Shown piece after piece: positions 14,258 through 22,027 of a DNA stretch of 34,614 bases; positions within the stretch are counted from its first letter, which is position 1; the number at the start of each line of letters is the position of its first letter. The stretch spans positions 1-34,614 of the forward strand of contig DATGKK010000060.1 in NCBI GenBank assembly GCA_035294725.1, written 5' to 3'. Under the pieces are notes generated by a model, which was not told where the DNA came from, made no database searches, and saw only the letters and a program-made list of their open reading frames with translations. This stretch comes from DATGKK01 sp035294725. Its GTDB lineage: Bacteria; Actinomycetota; Acidimicrobiia; Acidimicrobiales; Bog-793. Position numbers and translations under genes: made by a program.

Positions 14258-15277
14258 ATGATCCGCATCCGCCTGAGCGGGCTCGATCTGGCACGGATGA
14301 GGTTCGCCTACTCACCCCTCACCGAGGTTGGCGAGAGCCTCTACCTGCTCCACAGCGGCAATGCCGCGGGGCTCCACCACGGCTGGCGCCGCTCGGTCGC
14401 CGGCCGCCTCGGGGCCGTCGACACCGAGCTGTTGCGAGCCGCCGTCCCGACAAAGGGCTACATCGCGAAGCTCTTCCTCGGCGACACCGTCCGCGGCGCC
14501 GGCACGACGATCGAGATCCAGCTCGACCAGGTCCGCGCCATGGACCATGGCCAGCTGAGAGACCAGCTCGTACGGGTGTGGAACGGCTGCCCACTGCCGG
14601 CGGCCGCCACTGCGATGCTGCGGGACCGCCATGGCGCCGAGCTGCTCGCGGACCACCTCCATCGGTACTGGGAGGTGGCGATCGACCCCTACTGGGAGCA
14701 GATCCGCGCCGTCCTCGACGCCGACATCGCCTACCGCACCGGCCGGCTTGCTCGCGGCGGCATCGAGGCGCTGATGGGGGACCTCCATCCTGATCTCCGG
14801 CTCGAGCAAGGGAGCGCGATCCACGTCTCCCGGCCGCACGAGGCCGAGCACGACCTCGGGGGCGCCGGGCTGCTCCTGGTGCCGTGTGCCTTCGCCTGGC
14901 CACACGTCATCGTCGGAGCCGGCGAGGGAACCACGCCGAGCATCACCTACGGCCCCCGTGGGGTGGCGACCCTGTGGAGCCGCTCAGGAGCGCGAAGCGA
15001 CGACATCGACGATCCGCCGCTTGCTGCCCTGCTCGGGCGGAGCCGAGCCGCGATCCTCACCTCCGTCGGCCTGCCGCGCTCCACCACAGAGCTCGCCCGT
15101 GAGCTCGGGCAGAGCGCACCCGCGGTGAGCGGGCACCTCTCGATCCTCCGACGAAGCGGCCTCGTCACTTCCTGGCGGGCGGGCCGGAGGGTGCTCTACC
15201 AGGCAACCCCGCTCGCTCGAGGCCTCATCGCCGCAAGCGAGCGGGGCTCGGGGGCTCGCGTGCGCGACCTCCCCTGA
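14258..15277 (+). CDS. ArsR-type winged-helix regulator with DUF5937-like N-terminal domain
   Basis: The protein has 339 residues. Residues 1 to about 230 form a domain beginning LSGLDLARMRFAYSPLTEV, with WEVAIDPYWEQIRAVLDADIAYR in the middle. As far as I recall this is the DUF5937 type found in Streptomyces regulators. The C-terminal part (about 250-325) is an ArsR winged helix: GRSRAAILTSVGLPRSTTELARELGQSAPAVSGHLSILRRSGLV, then a wing RAGRRVLYQATPLG-like. The order is reversed relative to simple ArsR repressors, with the putative sensing domain first. No metal-binding CxC motif is seen. An AGGAGGTG Shine-Dalgarno sequence precedes the ATG. Its target is unknown; the divergent secreted HAF gene is one candidate. 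Confidence 0.83.
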   Translation: MIRIRLSGLDLARMRFAYSPLTEVGESLYLLHSGNAAGLHHGWRRSVAGRLGAVDTELLRAAVPTKGYIAKLFLGDTVRGAGTTIEIQLDQVRAMDHGQLRDQLVRVWNGCPLPAAATAMLRDRHGAELLADHLHRYWEVAIDPYWEQIRAVLDADIAYRTGRLARGGIEALMGDLHPDLRLEQGSAIHVSRPHEAEHDLGGAGLLLVPCAFAWPHVIVGAGEGTTPSITYGPRGVATLWSRSGARSDDIDDPPLAALLGRSRAAILTSVGLPRSTTELARELGQSAPAVSGHLSILRRSGLVTSWRAGRRVLYQATPLARGLIAASERGSGARVRDLP

Positions 15278-15318
15278 GCGTGCCCCGGTCGGCTCGGGCG
15301 CCTGGGATGCCTGCTCGT

Positions 15319-15353
15319 GGCCAGGGCTGCGCGCGGGGAGCGGCCCTGAGGCC
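15319..15353. terminator. Hairpin between convergent regulator and VOC genes
   Basis: GGCCAGGGC (15319-15327) can pair with GCCCTG-AG-GCC (15343-15353), giving nine base pairs with a 2-nt bulge and a 15-nt loop. It lies in the 82-bp gap between two converging genes and has no T-tract. A terminator role is inferred from position. Confidence 0.4.
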
Positions 15354-15359
15354 AGCCGG

Positions 15360-16133
15360 TCAGCTGCTCGCCCTGAGCTTGAACTTCGCCCCCGCCGGAT
15401 CGCTGCAGGCGACGAGCACGCCATAGGGCGTGTCGTCCGGACCTTGGGTGACGAGCCCGCCGAGCTTCCTCACCCGGTCGGCGGCATCGACGGCGTCATC
15501 GACGTGCCAGTAGATCTCCCAGTGGTCACCGCCCGGCGCCAGCCAGCGGGCCGAGTCCATGACACCGCCGAGCTCCTCTGGCGAGCCGGCGCTGTGGAAG
15601 GTGAAGTAGCGGAAGTCGTCGGCGTCGGCGTCCCGGTCGAGCTCCCAGCCGAGCACGTCCTCGTAGAAGGCCACTTCCCCGGCGTGGTCGCTCGTGTGCA
15701 GCTCGAACCAGCTCGGGTGGCCGTGCTCTCCGAGAACGGAGAAGCCCTCGAAGCTCACGGGCTGCCAGAGGCCGAAGACGGCGCCCGAGGGGTCGCGCAC
15801 CACGGCCTGGACACCGAGGTTCGCTACCGGCATGGCGCCGGCGAGGACCGCCCCGCCCCGGGCTTCCGCCCTTGCGAGCGTCGCCCCGATGTCTCTTGTG
15901 CAGAAGTAGGGCTTCCAGGTGTTGTCGGCGGTCATCTCGCCCATCGAGCCCATGCCCCCGGCCGCCGGGCGGCCGTCGCGGTGGAACATCCAGTAGCCGC
16001 CGCGCTCCGGCGAGGGGTCGCCGGCCTCCCACCCGAAGAGCTGGCTGTAGAAGCGGCGGCTGCCGTCCACGTCGGTGGTCCACAGGTCCGCCCAGCACGG
16101 CGCCCCTGAGGGGCACGACTCCCTGGTCGTCAT
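15360..16133 (-). CDS. Two-domain VOC (glyoxalase/bleomycin-resistance) family protein
   Basis: The 257 residues form two tandem VOC modules. The first begins CWADLWTTDVDGSRRFYSQLFGW (about 13-35) and ends DPSGAVFGLWQP (about 113-124). The second begins PSWFELHTSDHAGEVAFYEDVLGWE and ends DPAGAKFKLR. Actinobacterial two-domain VOC proteins of this length are annotated as hydroxylases or glyoxalase-like, mostly without a proven reaction. VOC folds bind a divalent metal with His/Glu residues, and PSWFELH could supply ligands. The ATG has a GGGAGGT Shine-Dalgarno sequence 5 nt upstream. It lies downstream of the S9 hydrolase on the same strand with a 126-bp gap, so it may be a separate transcript. 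Confidence 0.88.
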   Translation of the reverse strand: MTTRESCPSGAPCWADLWTTDVDGSRRFYSQLFGWEAGDPSPERGGYWMFHRDGRPAAGGMGSMGEMTADNTWKPYFCTRDIGATLARAEARGGAVLAGAMPVANLGVQAVVRDPSGAVFGLWQPVSFEGFSVLGEHGHPSWFELHTSDHAGEVAFYEDVLGWELDRDADADDFRYFTFHSAGSPEELGGVMDSARWLAPGGDHWEIYWHVDDAVDAADRVRKLGGLVTQGPDDTPYGVLVACSDPAGAKFKLRASS

Positions 16134-16259
16134 CGCGTACCTCCCGTCTTGCTCAGCTCGTCGTCCACCTGTGCGACCGAGATGGTGCCGGCGGCCCCGC
16201 TCGTCGGCAGCGGGTCGCCGCGCCGAGACAAGGGCTCCGGCCGTGCAGGTGCCCGACCG

Positions 16260-18260
16260 TCACTCGCCGTACGGCTCGCCCCCGTGGCGGGCGCACAGCC
16301 GGAGGATCCGCCGTGCCCGGTCCTCGTTCTGGGAGGGGACGCCGATCATCGTGAGGAACGAGAGGTGGGAGCCGCCGGGGTACCGCACGTACTCGACCTC
16401 GCGGCGGTGCCACCTGAGGGCGGCATAGAGCTCGTCGCACTGGCTCGGCGGGCAGCGGAGGTCTCCCTCGTTCACGTAGAGCAGAGCGGGAGTGCGCATC
16501 GCCGGAGCGTGGGTGAGCGGGCTCTGCTCGTGGAACAGGTCCGGGTCCGACCACAGGTCGCCCGCCACCATCTGCGCGAGCCAGGGCCCGACGTCGGCGG
16601 CGCCAGACTGGCTGACGAGGTTCGTCACCGGCGCCCCGATCGCGACAGCCCGAAAGCGCGTCGTGTGGCCGAGGGCCCAGGCCGACATGTAGCCGCCGTA
16701 GGAGTAGCCGCCGAGGTACTGCCGGCTCGGGTCGCCGAGCCCGCGTCGGAGGGCGTCGTCGGCGCAGGCCTCGATGTCGCCGAAGGGCCCGTCGCCCCAG
16801 TCGCCGATCGACATCGCCGAGAACTTCTCGCCGTAGCCGATGCTCCCTCTCGGGTTGGGGAGCACGACCGTGTAGCCCGCTCCCGCGAGGACCTGGTAGT
16901 GGAACATCAGCTGGACGATGGGGTTCTGCATCGCCGGGCCACCGTGGACCTCCACGAACAGCGGCGGGGCCCCCCTGCTGCCGGCTCGCCGCGCGCGCGG
17001 CCTCGAGGGAGCCGCGCCGCCCGGTTCGATGGCGAAGTACTCGACCTCGACGCCGTCGGGTGCGGTCGCAAAGTACCGCCTCGCCGGCGACAGATGGATG
17101 CCGGCGAGGCCAGCCCCGGCACGGCTCACCTGCTCCGGCTCCCCGGCGCTCCTGCCGAGGCGCAGCACGTAGATCTCGTCGACAGCGTCCACCCACCCCG
17201 AGCTGAAGGCGACGAGGGGAGGGGTGGCGCCGGGAGCTCTGGCCACCGAGAGGCCGAGGACCTGGCGGTCCCCACCCACCACGGCGCGAGCGGTGCGCTC
17301 GCCCACCCGTGCCCGCGCGATGCCGACGGTGCCGCCGTCGGCGACGGTGAGCACGAGCTCGTCGTCGCTCAGCCAGCCGTACCCCGGCGAGCCGAACGTA
17401 TAGGCGGTCGGCCGGTCGAGGGCCGGCGCGACGAGCTCCGGGGTGGTGCCTCCGCCGGAAGCGACCACGTGGAGCCGGGCGCTGCGGCCGACCCAGCCGT
17501 CCCTCCCGAGCACGCCTGAGAAGGCGAGGTGGGTGCCGCCGGGGGAGTACTGGAGGGCTCCGGCGGCAGCGACGTCGGTGACGAGGCGCTGCGGGCGCGA
17601 GCGGGGACGGTCGACCTCGAGGGACCAGATGTCGCCCATCTGGGGCCAGTCGTCGCGCCGGCGGGAGCGGTCCGACACGAAGGCGAGCCGCTGCCCGTCG
17701 GGCGAGAAGGCGGGGGCGCCGTGGTCGTAGTCGCCAAAGGTGAGCTGGCTCGTCGTTGCGGACCCGAGGTCGTGGAGGAACAGGTGGTCGCGCCCGTCGA
17801 GCCATCCGAGCCCGTCGAGGCGGTTGAACAGGCCCCGCACGACCCTCGGCTCCTTCTCGGCGCGCCCACCACCCACGTTCACGACGAGGACGAGGCAGTC
17901 CCCTGAGGGCGACCACGCGAACGCCTTCACCGGGCCCGGCGCACCGACCGACACCGGCTCGCCTCCCTCGAGGGGAGCGATCTTCAGTGCGGGCGGCCCT
18001 CCGGACGCCGAGAGATAGGCGAGGTGCCGGCCGTCGGGCGACCAGCGGGCCATGAGATCGTGCGGCCCGCTCGTGAAGCGGCGGGGGGCCGAGGAGCCCG
18101 CCACGGTCGAGGCGACGAAGATGCTCGAGACCGGCTCGTCGCGCTCGGTGTCGATCCCGATCTCGCTCCACGCGACCCGGCGTCCATCGGGAGAGAGGTG
18201 GGGGTCCCCCGCCCACCGCAGCAGTCCGATGTGGTGCGGCCGGAGCCTCTCGCGTGCCAT
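16260..18260 (-). CDS. S9-family (prolyl oligopeptidase-like) serine peptidase
   Basis: The protein has 666 residues counted from the ATG at 18260; the open frame continues upstream into the next gene, but that part is a shadow. Residues about 1-400 form a WD40-like beta-propeller with repeated SPDG strands (HLSPDGRRVAWSE, WSPDGRHLAYLS, FSPDGQRLAFVSD). Residues about 420-666 form an alpha/beta hydrolase with the catalytic triad S520 (GGYSYGGYM), D600 (NEGDLRC) and H632 (GGSHLS). The GxSxGG motif and the VHGGPA oxyanion region place it in the acylaminoacyl-peptidase/DPP-like S9C group. No signal peptide is seen, so it is probably cytosolic and degrades oligopeptides. A GAGACT hexamer 7 nt before the ATG may be a leaderless -10. 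Confidence 0.92.
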   Translation of the reverse strand: MARERLRPHHIGLLRWAGDPHLSPDGRRVAWSEIGIDTERDEPVSSIFVASTVAGSSAPRRFTSGPHDLMARWSPDGRHLAYLSASGGPPALKIAPLEGGEPVSVGAPGPVKAFAWSPSGDCLVLVVNVGGGRAEKEPRVVRGLFNRLDGLGWLDGRDHLFLHDLGSATTSQLTFGDYDHGAPAFSPDGQRLAFVSDRSRRRDDWPQMGDIWSLEVDRPRSRPQRLVTDVAAAGALQYSPGGTHLAFSGVLGRDGWVGRSARLHVVASGGGTTPELVAPALDRPTAYTFGSPGYGWLSDDELVLTVADGGTVGIARARVGERTARAVVGGDRQVLGLSVARAPGATPPLVAFSSGWVDAVDEIYVLRLGRSAGEPEQVSRAGAGLAGIHLSPARRYFATAPDGVEVEYFAIEPGGAAPSRPRARRAGSRGAPPLFVEVHGGPAMQNPIVQLMFHYQVLAGAGYTVVLPNPRGSIGYGEKFSAMSIGDWGDGPFGDIEACADDALRRGLGDPSRQYLGGYSYGGYMSAWALGHTTRFRAVAIGAPVTNLVSQSGAADVGPWLAQMVAGDLWSDPDLFHEQSPLTHAPAMRTPALLYVNEGDLRCPPSQCDELYAALRWHRREVEYVRYPGGSHLSFLTMIGVPSQNEDRARRILRLCARHGGEPYGE

Positions 18261-18337
18261 GGGCGGCAGTCTCACACCCTTTGCCGTTCGCCGCCATGGC
18301 CGCCCGAGCGAGCGCCGACCGAGCCGGCGAGCAGGGC

Positions 18338-19096
18338 TCAGCCCGTCGGCCCGAAGCGCTCGATCCGGATCATCTCGGCCGGCACGCCGAGCTCGAGGGC
18401 GAGGTCGGTCGCCGCGTCGGCGAAGCCGCTGCTGCCGCAGATGTAGAGGGTCGCTTCCGGGAGGAGGAAGGGGGCGAGGTCGCCGGCGGCGAGCCGGCCG
18501 GGCGGGCGGCGCGAACCGGGAGGAGCGACCCGCGTGTAGCAGACCGCCGTCCCGGGGCCCTCCATCTCGCTCGCGTAGTAGAGCTCTGCCGGCGAGCGGA
18601 CCGAGACGATGAGGCGGACGCGCTCGGCGATCCCGCTCCGCCGGGCGTGGCGCACCATGGACATCAGGGGCACGACCCCTGAGCCACCGCCGACGAGGAG
18701 GGCAGAGGTGCTGCCGTCCCAGGTGAAATAGCCGCCGATCGGCCCGCGAACCTCGAGCTCGTCGCCCGGCACGACCTGCTCGTGGAGAAAGGACGAGACC
18801 TCGCCGTTTTCGAGCCGCTCCACGGTGAGCTCGATCTCGGGAAGCTCCGATGGCGGCGATGCGACCGAGTACGAGCGTTGCGCCCGGTAGCCGTCCGGGG
18901 CGCTGAGGCGCAGGACGAAGTGCTGCCCCGGCAGGAAGGCGACCGGCTCGGGGAGCAGCAGGCGGAAGCTCTTCGCGCTCGGCGTCTCGTCTCGGACCGC
19001 GACCACCCTCGCGAGCTGCCACGGCCCGACCGCCATGGCAGCGCCCGGGCTCGCCATCGCCGTGAGGGGGTCGAGGCGACCGGTGAGCTCCCCCAC
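18338..19096 (-). CDS. FAD-binding ferredoxin-reductase-like oxidoreductase
   Basis: The protein has 252 residues from the GTG at 19096, which lies 5 nt after the upstream molybdoenzyme stop codon. In-frame ATGs at 19057 and 19036 would give 239 or 232 residues, and the true start is uncertain. Domains are an FAD-binding barrel (LPGQHFVLRL, then RSYSVASPPSE) and an NAD(P)-binding domain (LLVGGGSGVVPLMSM; C-terminal YICGSSGF). No C-terminal 2Fe-2S domain is present. It probably passes electrons between NAD(P)H and the sulfite-oxidase-like protein encoded directly upstream. This gene pair is common in actinobacteria, but the physiological substrate is not established. Confidence 0.87.
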   Translation of the reverse strand: MGELTGRLDPLTAMASPGAAMAVGPWQLARVVAVRDETPSAKSFRLLLPEPVAFLPGQHFVLRLSAPDGYRAQRSYSVASPPSELPEIELTVERLENGEVSSFLHEQVVPGDELEVRGPIGGYFTWDGSTSALLVGGGSGVVPLMSMVRHARRSGIAERVRLIVSVRSPAELYYASEMEGPGTAVCYTRVAPPGSRRPPGRLAAGDLAPFLLPEATLYICGSSGFADAATDLALELGVPAEMIRIERFGPTG

Positions 19097-19101
19097 GAGG
19101 C

Positions 19102-19710
19102 CTAGTCGCCCTGGTAGCGCTGCTCGAGCCAGGGGTCGCCCCGATCGTGGTAGCCGCCCCGCTCCCAGAACCCCTGCTCGTCGTGGTCGAGGAGCCGCAG
19201 CCCCGCCACCCACTTCGCGCTCTTCCAGAAGTACAGGTGCGGCACGAGGAGCCGGGCCGGCCCGCCGTGCTCAACGGGCAGCGGGTGGCCGTCGACCTCG
19301 AACGCGATCCACGCCTTCCCGCCCGTGAGGTCGGGGAGGGGCAGGTTGGTCGTGTAGCCGGTGTGGGAGAAGGCGAGGACGTGGCTGGCCTGCGGCAGCG
19401 GCTCGGCCGCCTCGAGCAGCGTGTCGACCGAGACGCCCGAGAAGGTCATGTCGAACTTCGACCAGGTCGTGACGCAGTGGATGTCGCCCTCGTAGCTCGA
19501 GGGCGCGAGCTCGTGGATCTCGTCCCAGGTCCAGCTGGTCGGAGTGCGAACGAGGCCCTCGATCCGAAAGTTCCAGGTCGCCGTGTCGAGGCGGGGCGTC
19601 GCCTCCGCGTTCAGCACCGGCCACTCGCTGCCGGCGTCGTACTGGCCCGGTGGCAGCCGCGGGTCGCGCTCGGTCCGGCGCCCCGAGAAACCTCTTGTGA
19701 AGACAGCCAT
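19102..19710 (-). CDS. Sulfite-oxidase-like molybdopterin oxidoreductase (YedY/MsrP-fold)
   Basis: The protein has 202 residues counted from the ATG at 19710; the longer open frame upstream is a shadow of the membrane-protein gene. It consists of the molybdopterin-binding core of the sulfite oxidase superfamily. The molybdenum-ligating cysteine is C79 in EGDIHCVTTWSKFD, followed by FSGVSVDTLL and PHLYFWKSAKWV. There is no Tat signal, so it is cytosolic, unlike YedY/MsrP. There is no C-terminal dimerisation domain, so it is shorter than true sulfite oxidases. An AGGAGG Shine-Dalgarno sequence lies 4 nt before the ATG. It forms an operon with the FAD reductase, its likely redox partner. The substrate is unknown. 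Confidence 0.88.
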   Translation of the reverse strand: MAVFTRGFSGRRTERDPRLPPGQYDAGSEWPVLNAEATPRLDTATWNFRIEGLVRTPTSWTWDEIHELAPSSYEGDIHCVTTWSKFDMTFSGVSVDTLLEAAEPLPQASHVLAFSHTGYTTNLPLPDLTGGKAWIAFEVDGHPLPVEHGGPARLLVPHLYFWKSAKWVAGLRLLDHDEQGFWERGGYHDRGDPWLEQRYQGD

Positions 19711-19817
19711 CGATCCTCCTGCTCGTGGGTGCCGCGGCCGCCTGCGAGCACCCGTCGGCCCCACCGGCTGTTGTCCAGTCTGCCAGTCCGGTCCCCTTCG
19801 ACCGGCACCGGCATGGC

Positions 19818-20957
19818 CTACTGCTCGGCCGGGCCGGCGCTCGGCAGGGAAGCCCGCCGGGTGGCGGGGCGCTGCGGCGGGATCAGCACGCTCGAGTGAG
19901 GCCGGGGACCCGACCACAGCGCCGGCGGCCCGTCGATCCCGAAGGCGAGGGCGTAGGCGGCCGCCTCGTAGTTGACCCGCCATCCGACGAACTCGGGCCA
20001 GGCCTGCTCGGGATCGCGCCCGATCGGGAAGTCGACGGCGCGGAGCCGTTCGATCGCGTCGACGAACTCCTCGAAGGTGAGCGAGATGCCGCGATCGGGG
20101 TCGGCCTCGAGGGGGACGTCGTAGCCCTTGGCCCGTGCGATGGTCGTGAGACAGGTGAAGCCGCTGCGCAGACAAAGCCGGGCCGAGATCGCACCGGCCG
20201 CGTCGGGCACGAGAGCCAGATAGAGCGCCGCCGCGTCGAGCACGGCGATCTGGGCCGTCACCCAGGAGGACAGGGCGCGAGGCGACCGGAAGTCGACGAG
20301 AGGCAGGTACGTGGCGTGGCTCTCGGCGACGTCGGCCGACCACTGCTCCCACTGCTCGAACCACCTCGGCAGCTCGCCGAGGGCAGAGGTGCCGGTTCCA
20401 AGGCCGTAGTGGGTGCGGGCGAGCAGCTCCGGACCCCACGACGGGACCCCGGCGCGGGCGTCGAGCATCGTCACGAGCGTCTCGCGGCGGTTGAACGCCC
20501 CGTAGAGCGCCGGCAGGTAGCCGATCTGGAGGGCGACGGTGGCGAGCCCGCTGATGGCGGCGAGGATCGTGATCGCGATCTCGCCGGCCCGGCGCGGCAC
20601 CACGTAGCCGAGGGTGGTGAGCGCGGCGCCCGACTCCTCGAGGGCGTAGCCGAAAAAGTGGTGGCCGATGAACGGCCAGAGCAGCAGGCCGTAGCCGAGC
20701 AGGAACATGCCCAGCCACACGAGCAGCTGGAGCATGAGCTGGACCGGCGCCTGGGCGGCCAGCAGCCGGTCCCTTCCCTCGTAGGACTGCAGCCGCGACG
20801 CAACGAGGTGGAACACCACGTCGACGCCACGGGCGAGCACCCGGGTAAGGGTGCTGCGAACCCGCCGGGGCACGACGACCGTGCCGACCACGCTCCAGGC
20901 GTCGACGATCACCATGAGCGCGCCGAGAGCCGCACCAAGGCTCCGGCCGAGTTCCAT
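19818..20957 (-). CDS. Membrane protein with ion-channel-like pore region
   Basis: The protein has 379 residues counted from the ATG at 20957. An upstream ATG at 21011 would overlap the divergent LLM gene start and is less likely. Hydrophobic segments lie near 7-29, 72-98 and 126-153. Between the last two is a pore-helix-like stretch ending TTLGYV (114-119), followed by VPRRAGEIAIT and the next membrane helix. This resembles the two-TM potassium channel module (filter TxGYG, then an inner helix), but the final filter glycine is Val. About 210 soluble residues follow, with AFNRRE directly after the helix, and I recognise no domain in them. It may be a channel relative with altered selectivity or a non-conducting derivative. 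Function is otherwise unknown. Confidence 0.65.
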   Translation of the reverse strand: MELGRSLGAALGALMVIVDAWSVVGTVVVPRRVRSTLTRVLARGVDVVFHLVASRLQSYEGRDRLLAAQAPVQLMLQLLVWLGMFLLGYGLLLWPFIGHHFFGYALEESGAALTTLGYVVPRRAGEIAITILAAISGLATVALQIGYLPALYGAFNRRETLVTMLDARAGVPSWGPELLARTHYGLGTGTSALGELPRWFEQWEQWSADVAESHATYLPLVDFRSPRALSSWVTAQIAVLDAAALYLALVPDAAGAISARLCLRSGFTCLTTIARAKGYDVPLEADPDRGISLTFEEFVDAIERLRAVDFPIGRDPEQAWPEFVGWRVNYEAAAYALAFGIDGPPALWSGPRPHSSVLIPPQRPATRRASLPSAGPAEQ

Positions 20958-20995
20958 GCCCCAGCTTCGCACCGCCACGCTGCGGACGCCGTCCC

Positions 20996-21001
20996 TACAC
21001 T
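20996..21001 (+). promoter_or_regulatory. Candidate -10 hexamer, leaderless LLM gene
   Basis: TACACT is followed by 8 nt and the ATG at 21010, with no Shine-Dalgarno sequence. No clear -35 element is seen. The same layout is found before the gene starting at 22028. Confidence 0.45.
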
Positions 21002-21009
21002 CGCGTCCC

Positions 21010-21909
21010 ATGGCGCGTCCGCTCCGGGTCGGGATCCAGCTTCCCGAGGTGGAGCGGGAGGTGCACTGGCCCGAGCTCGTAACGCTTGCCGAGGCAGCCG
21101 AAGCCGCCGGTGCCGACTCGCTCTACGTCGGGGACCACCTGCTCTATCGCGGGGACGGCCGGCCCGAGCGGGGTCCGTGGGACGCCTGGTCACTGCTCGC
21201 CGGGCTCGCGGTGGCGACGAAGCGCGTCGAGATCGGCCCGCTCGTCACCTGCACGGCGTTCCGCCCGCCCGCCGTGCTCGCCAAGACGGCGCAGACCGTC
21301 GACGACATGAGCGGCGGCCGCCTCGTTCTCGGGCTCGGCTGCGGCTGGAACGAGGTGGAGTTCAAGGCGTTCGGGTTGCCGTTCGAGCGCCGCGTGGCGC
21401 GCTTCGAGGAGAGCTTCGAGGTGATCCGCCGGCTCCTCGCGGGTGAGCGGGTGACCTCTCGGGGCGAGCTCGTCTCGGTCGAGGATGCGCTCCTGCTCCC
21501 TCCACCGACCCGGCGCATCCCCCTCATGGTCGGGAGCAACAGCCCACGGATGCTGGCCGCGACACTGCCGTATGTCGACCGCTGGAACACGTGGTGGGAC
21601 GGGTACGGCAACACGCCGGACGGCTACGCCACGCTGCACGCGGCGATCTCGAAGGCGGCGGAGCGGGCCGGGCGCGACCCGGGCGAGATCGAGCGAAGCG
21701 CGTGCGTGCTCGTCCTGGCCGACCCCGAGTCGACCGAGCGGGCGATCCCGCCCGGCGTGGCCCCGCTGGCAGGGAGCACGAGCGAGCTGGCTCATGGCCT
21801 CGCCGAGCTCGCAACAGCCGGGGCCGACGAGGCGATCCTCGTCGTGAGCCCGATCAACCTCGCGTCGGTCGAGCTCGTCGGCGCCGTGCTCGCGTTGCTC
21901 GACGGCTGA
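21010..21909 (+). CDS. LLM-class flavin/F420-dependent oxidoreductase
   Basis: This 299-residue protein has a luciferase-like TIM barrel. Landmarks are RVGIQLP at the N-terminus, ADSLYVGDHLLY, the segment RVEIGPLVTCTAFRPPAVLAKTAQTVDDMSGGR, GLGCGWNEVEFKAFG and PLMVGSNSPRML. The TVDDMSGGR and GLGxGWNExEF segments are typical of actinobacterial LLM enzymes, many of which use F420 rather than FMN. I cannot tell the cofactor or substrate from the sequence. The ATG at 21010 starts right at the fold and lies 8 nt after a TACACT -10-like box. The gene is divergent from the channel-like membrane protein, with only 52 bp between the chosen starts. Confidence 0.9.
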   Translation: MARPLRVGIQLPEVEREVHWPELVTLAEAAEAAGADSLYVGDHLLYRGDGRPERGPWDAWSLLAGLAVATKRVEIGPLVTCTAFRPPAVLAKTAQTVDDMSGGRLVLGLGCGWNEVEFKAFGLPFERRVARFEESFEVIRRLLAGERVTSRGELVSVEDALLLPPPTRRIPLMVGSNSPRMLAATLPYVDRWNTWWDGYGNTPDGYATLHAAISKAAERAGRDPGEIERSACVLVLADPESTERAIPPGVAPLAGSTSELAHGLAELATAGADEAILVVSPINLASVELVGAVLALLDG

Positions 21910-22013
21910 GCGCACCGCAGGCGTCTCGAGCCGCTCGCCGCAGGAGGGTGGGGGGGCGCCGGGCTCGGCGAGCGTCGGCGAGGCTCTCCCGCCATCGCTC
22001 CTCCTTGTCGCCG

Positions 22014-22019
22014 TACACT
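22014..22019 (+). promoter_or_regulatory. Candidate -10 hexamer, leaderless start
   Basis: TACACT is followed by 8 nt and the GTG at 22028. There is no Shine-Dalgarno sequence and no clear -35 element. Confidence 0.45.
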
Positions 22020-22027
22020 TGCCGCCC

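Noticed and set aside
16153..18297. A 714-codon minus-strand open frame overlapping the S9 peptidase gene
   Set aside because: It is Arg/Pro-rich and lies in a shifted frame. The overlapping frame contains the intact propeller and the S-D-H catalytic triad.
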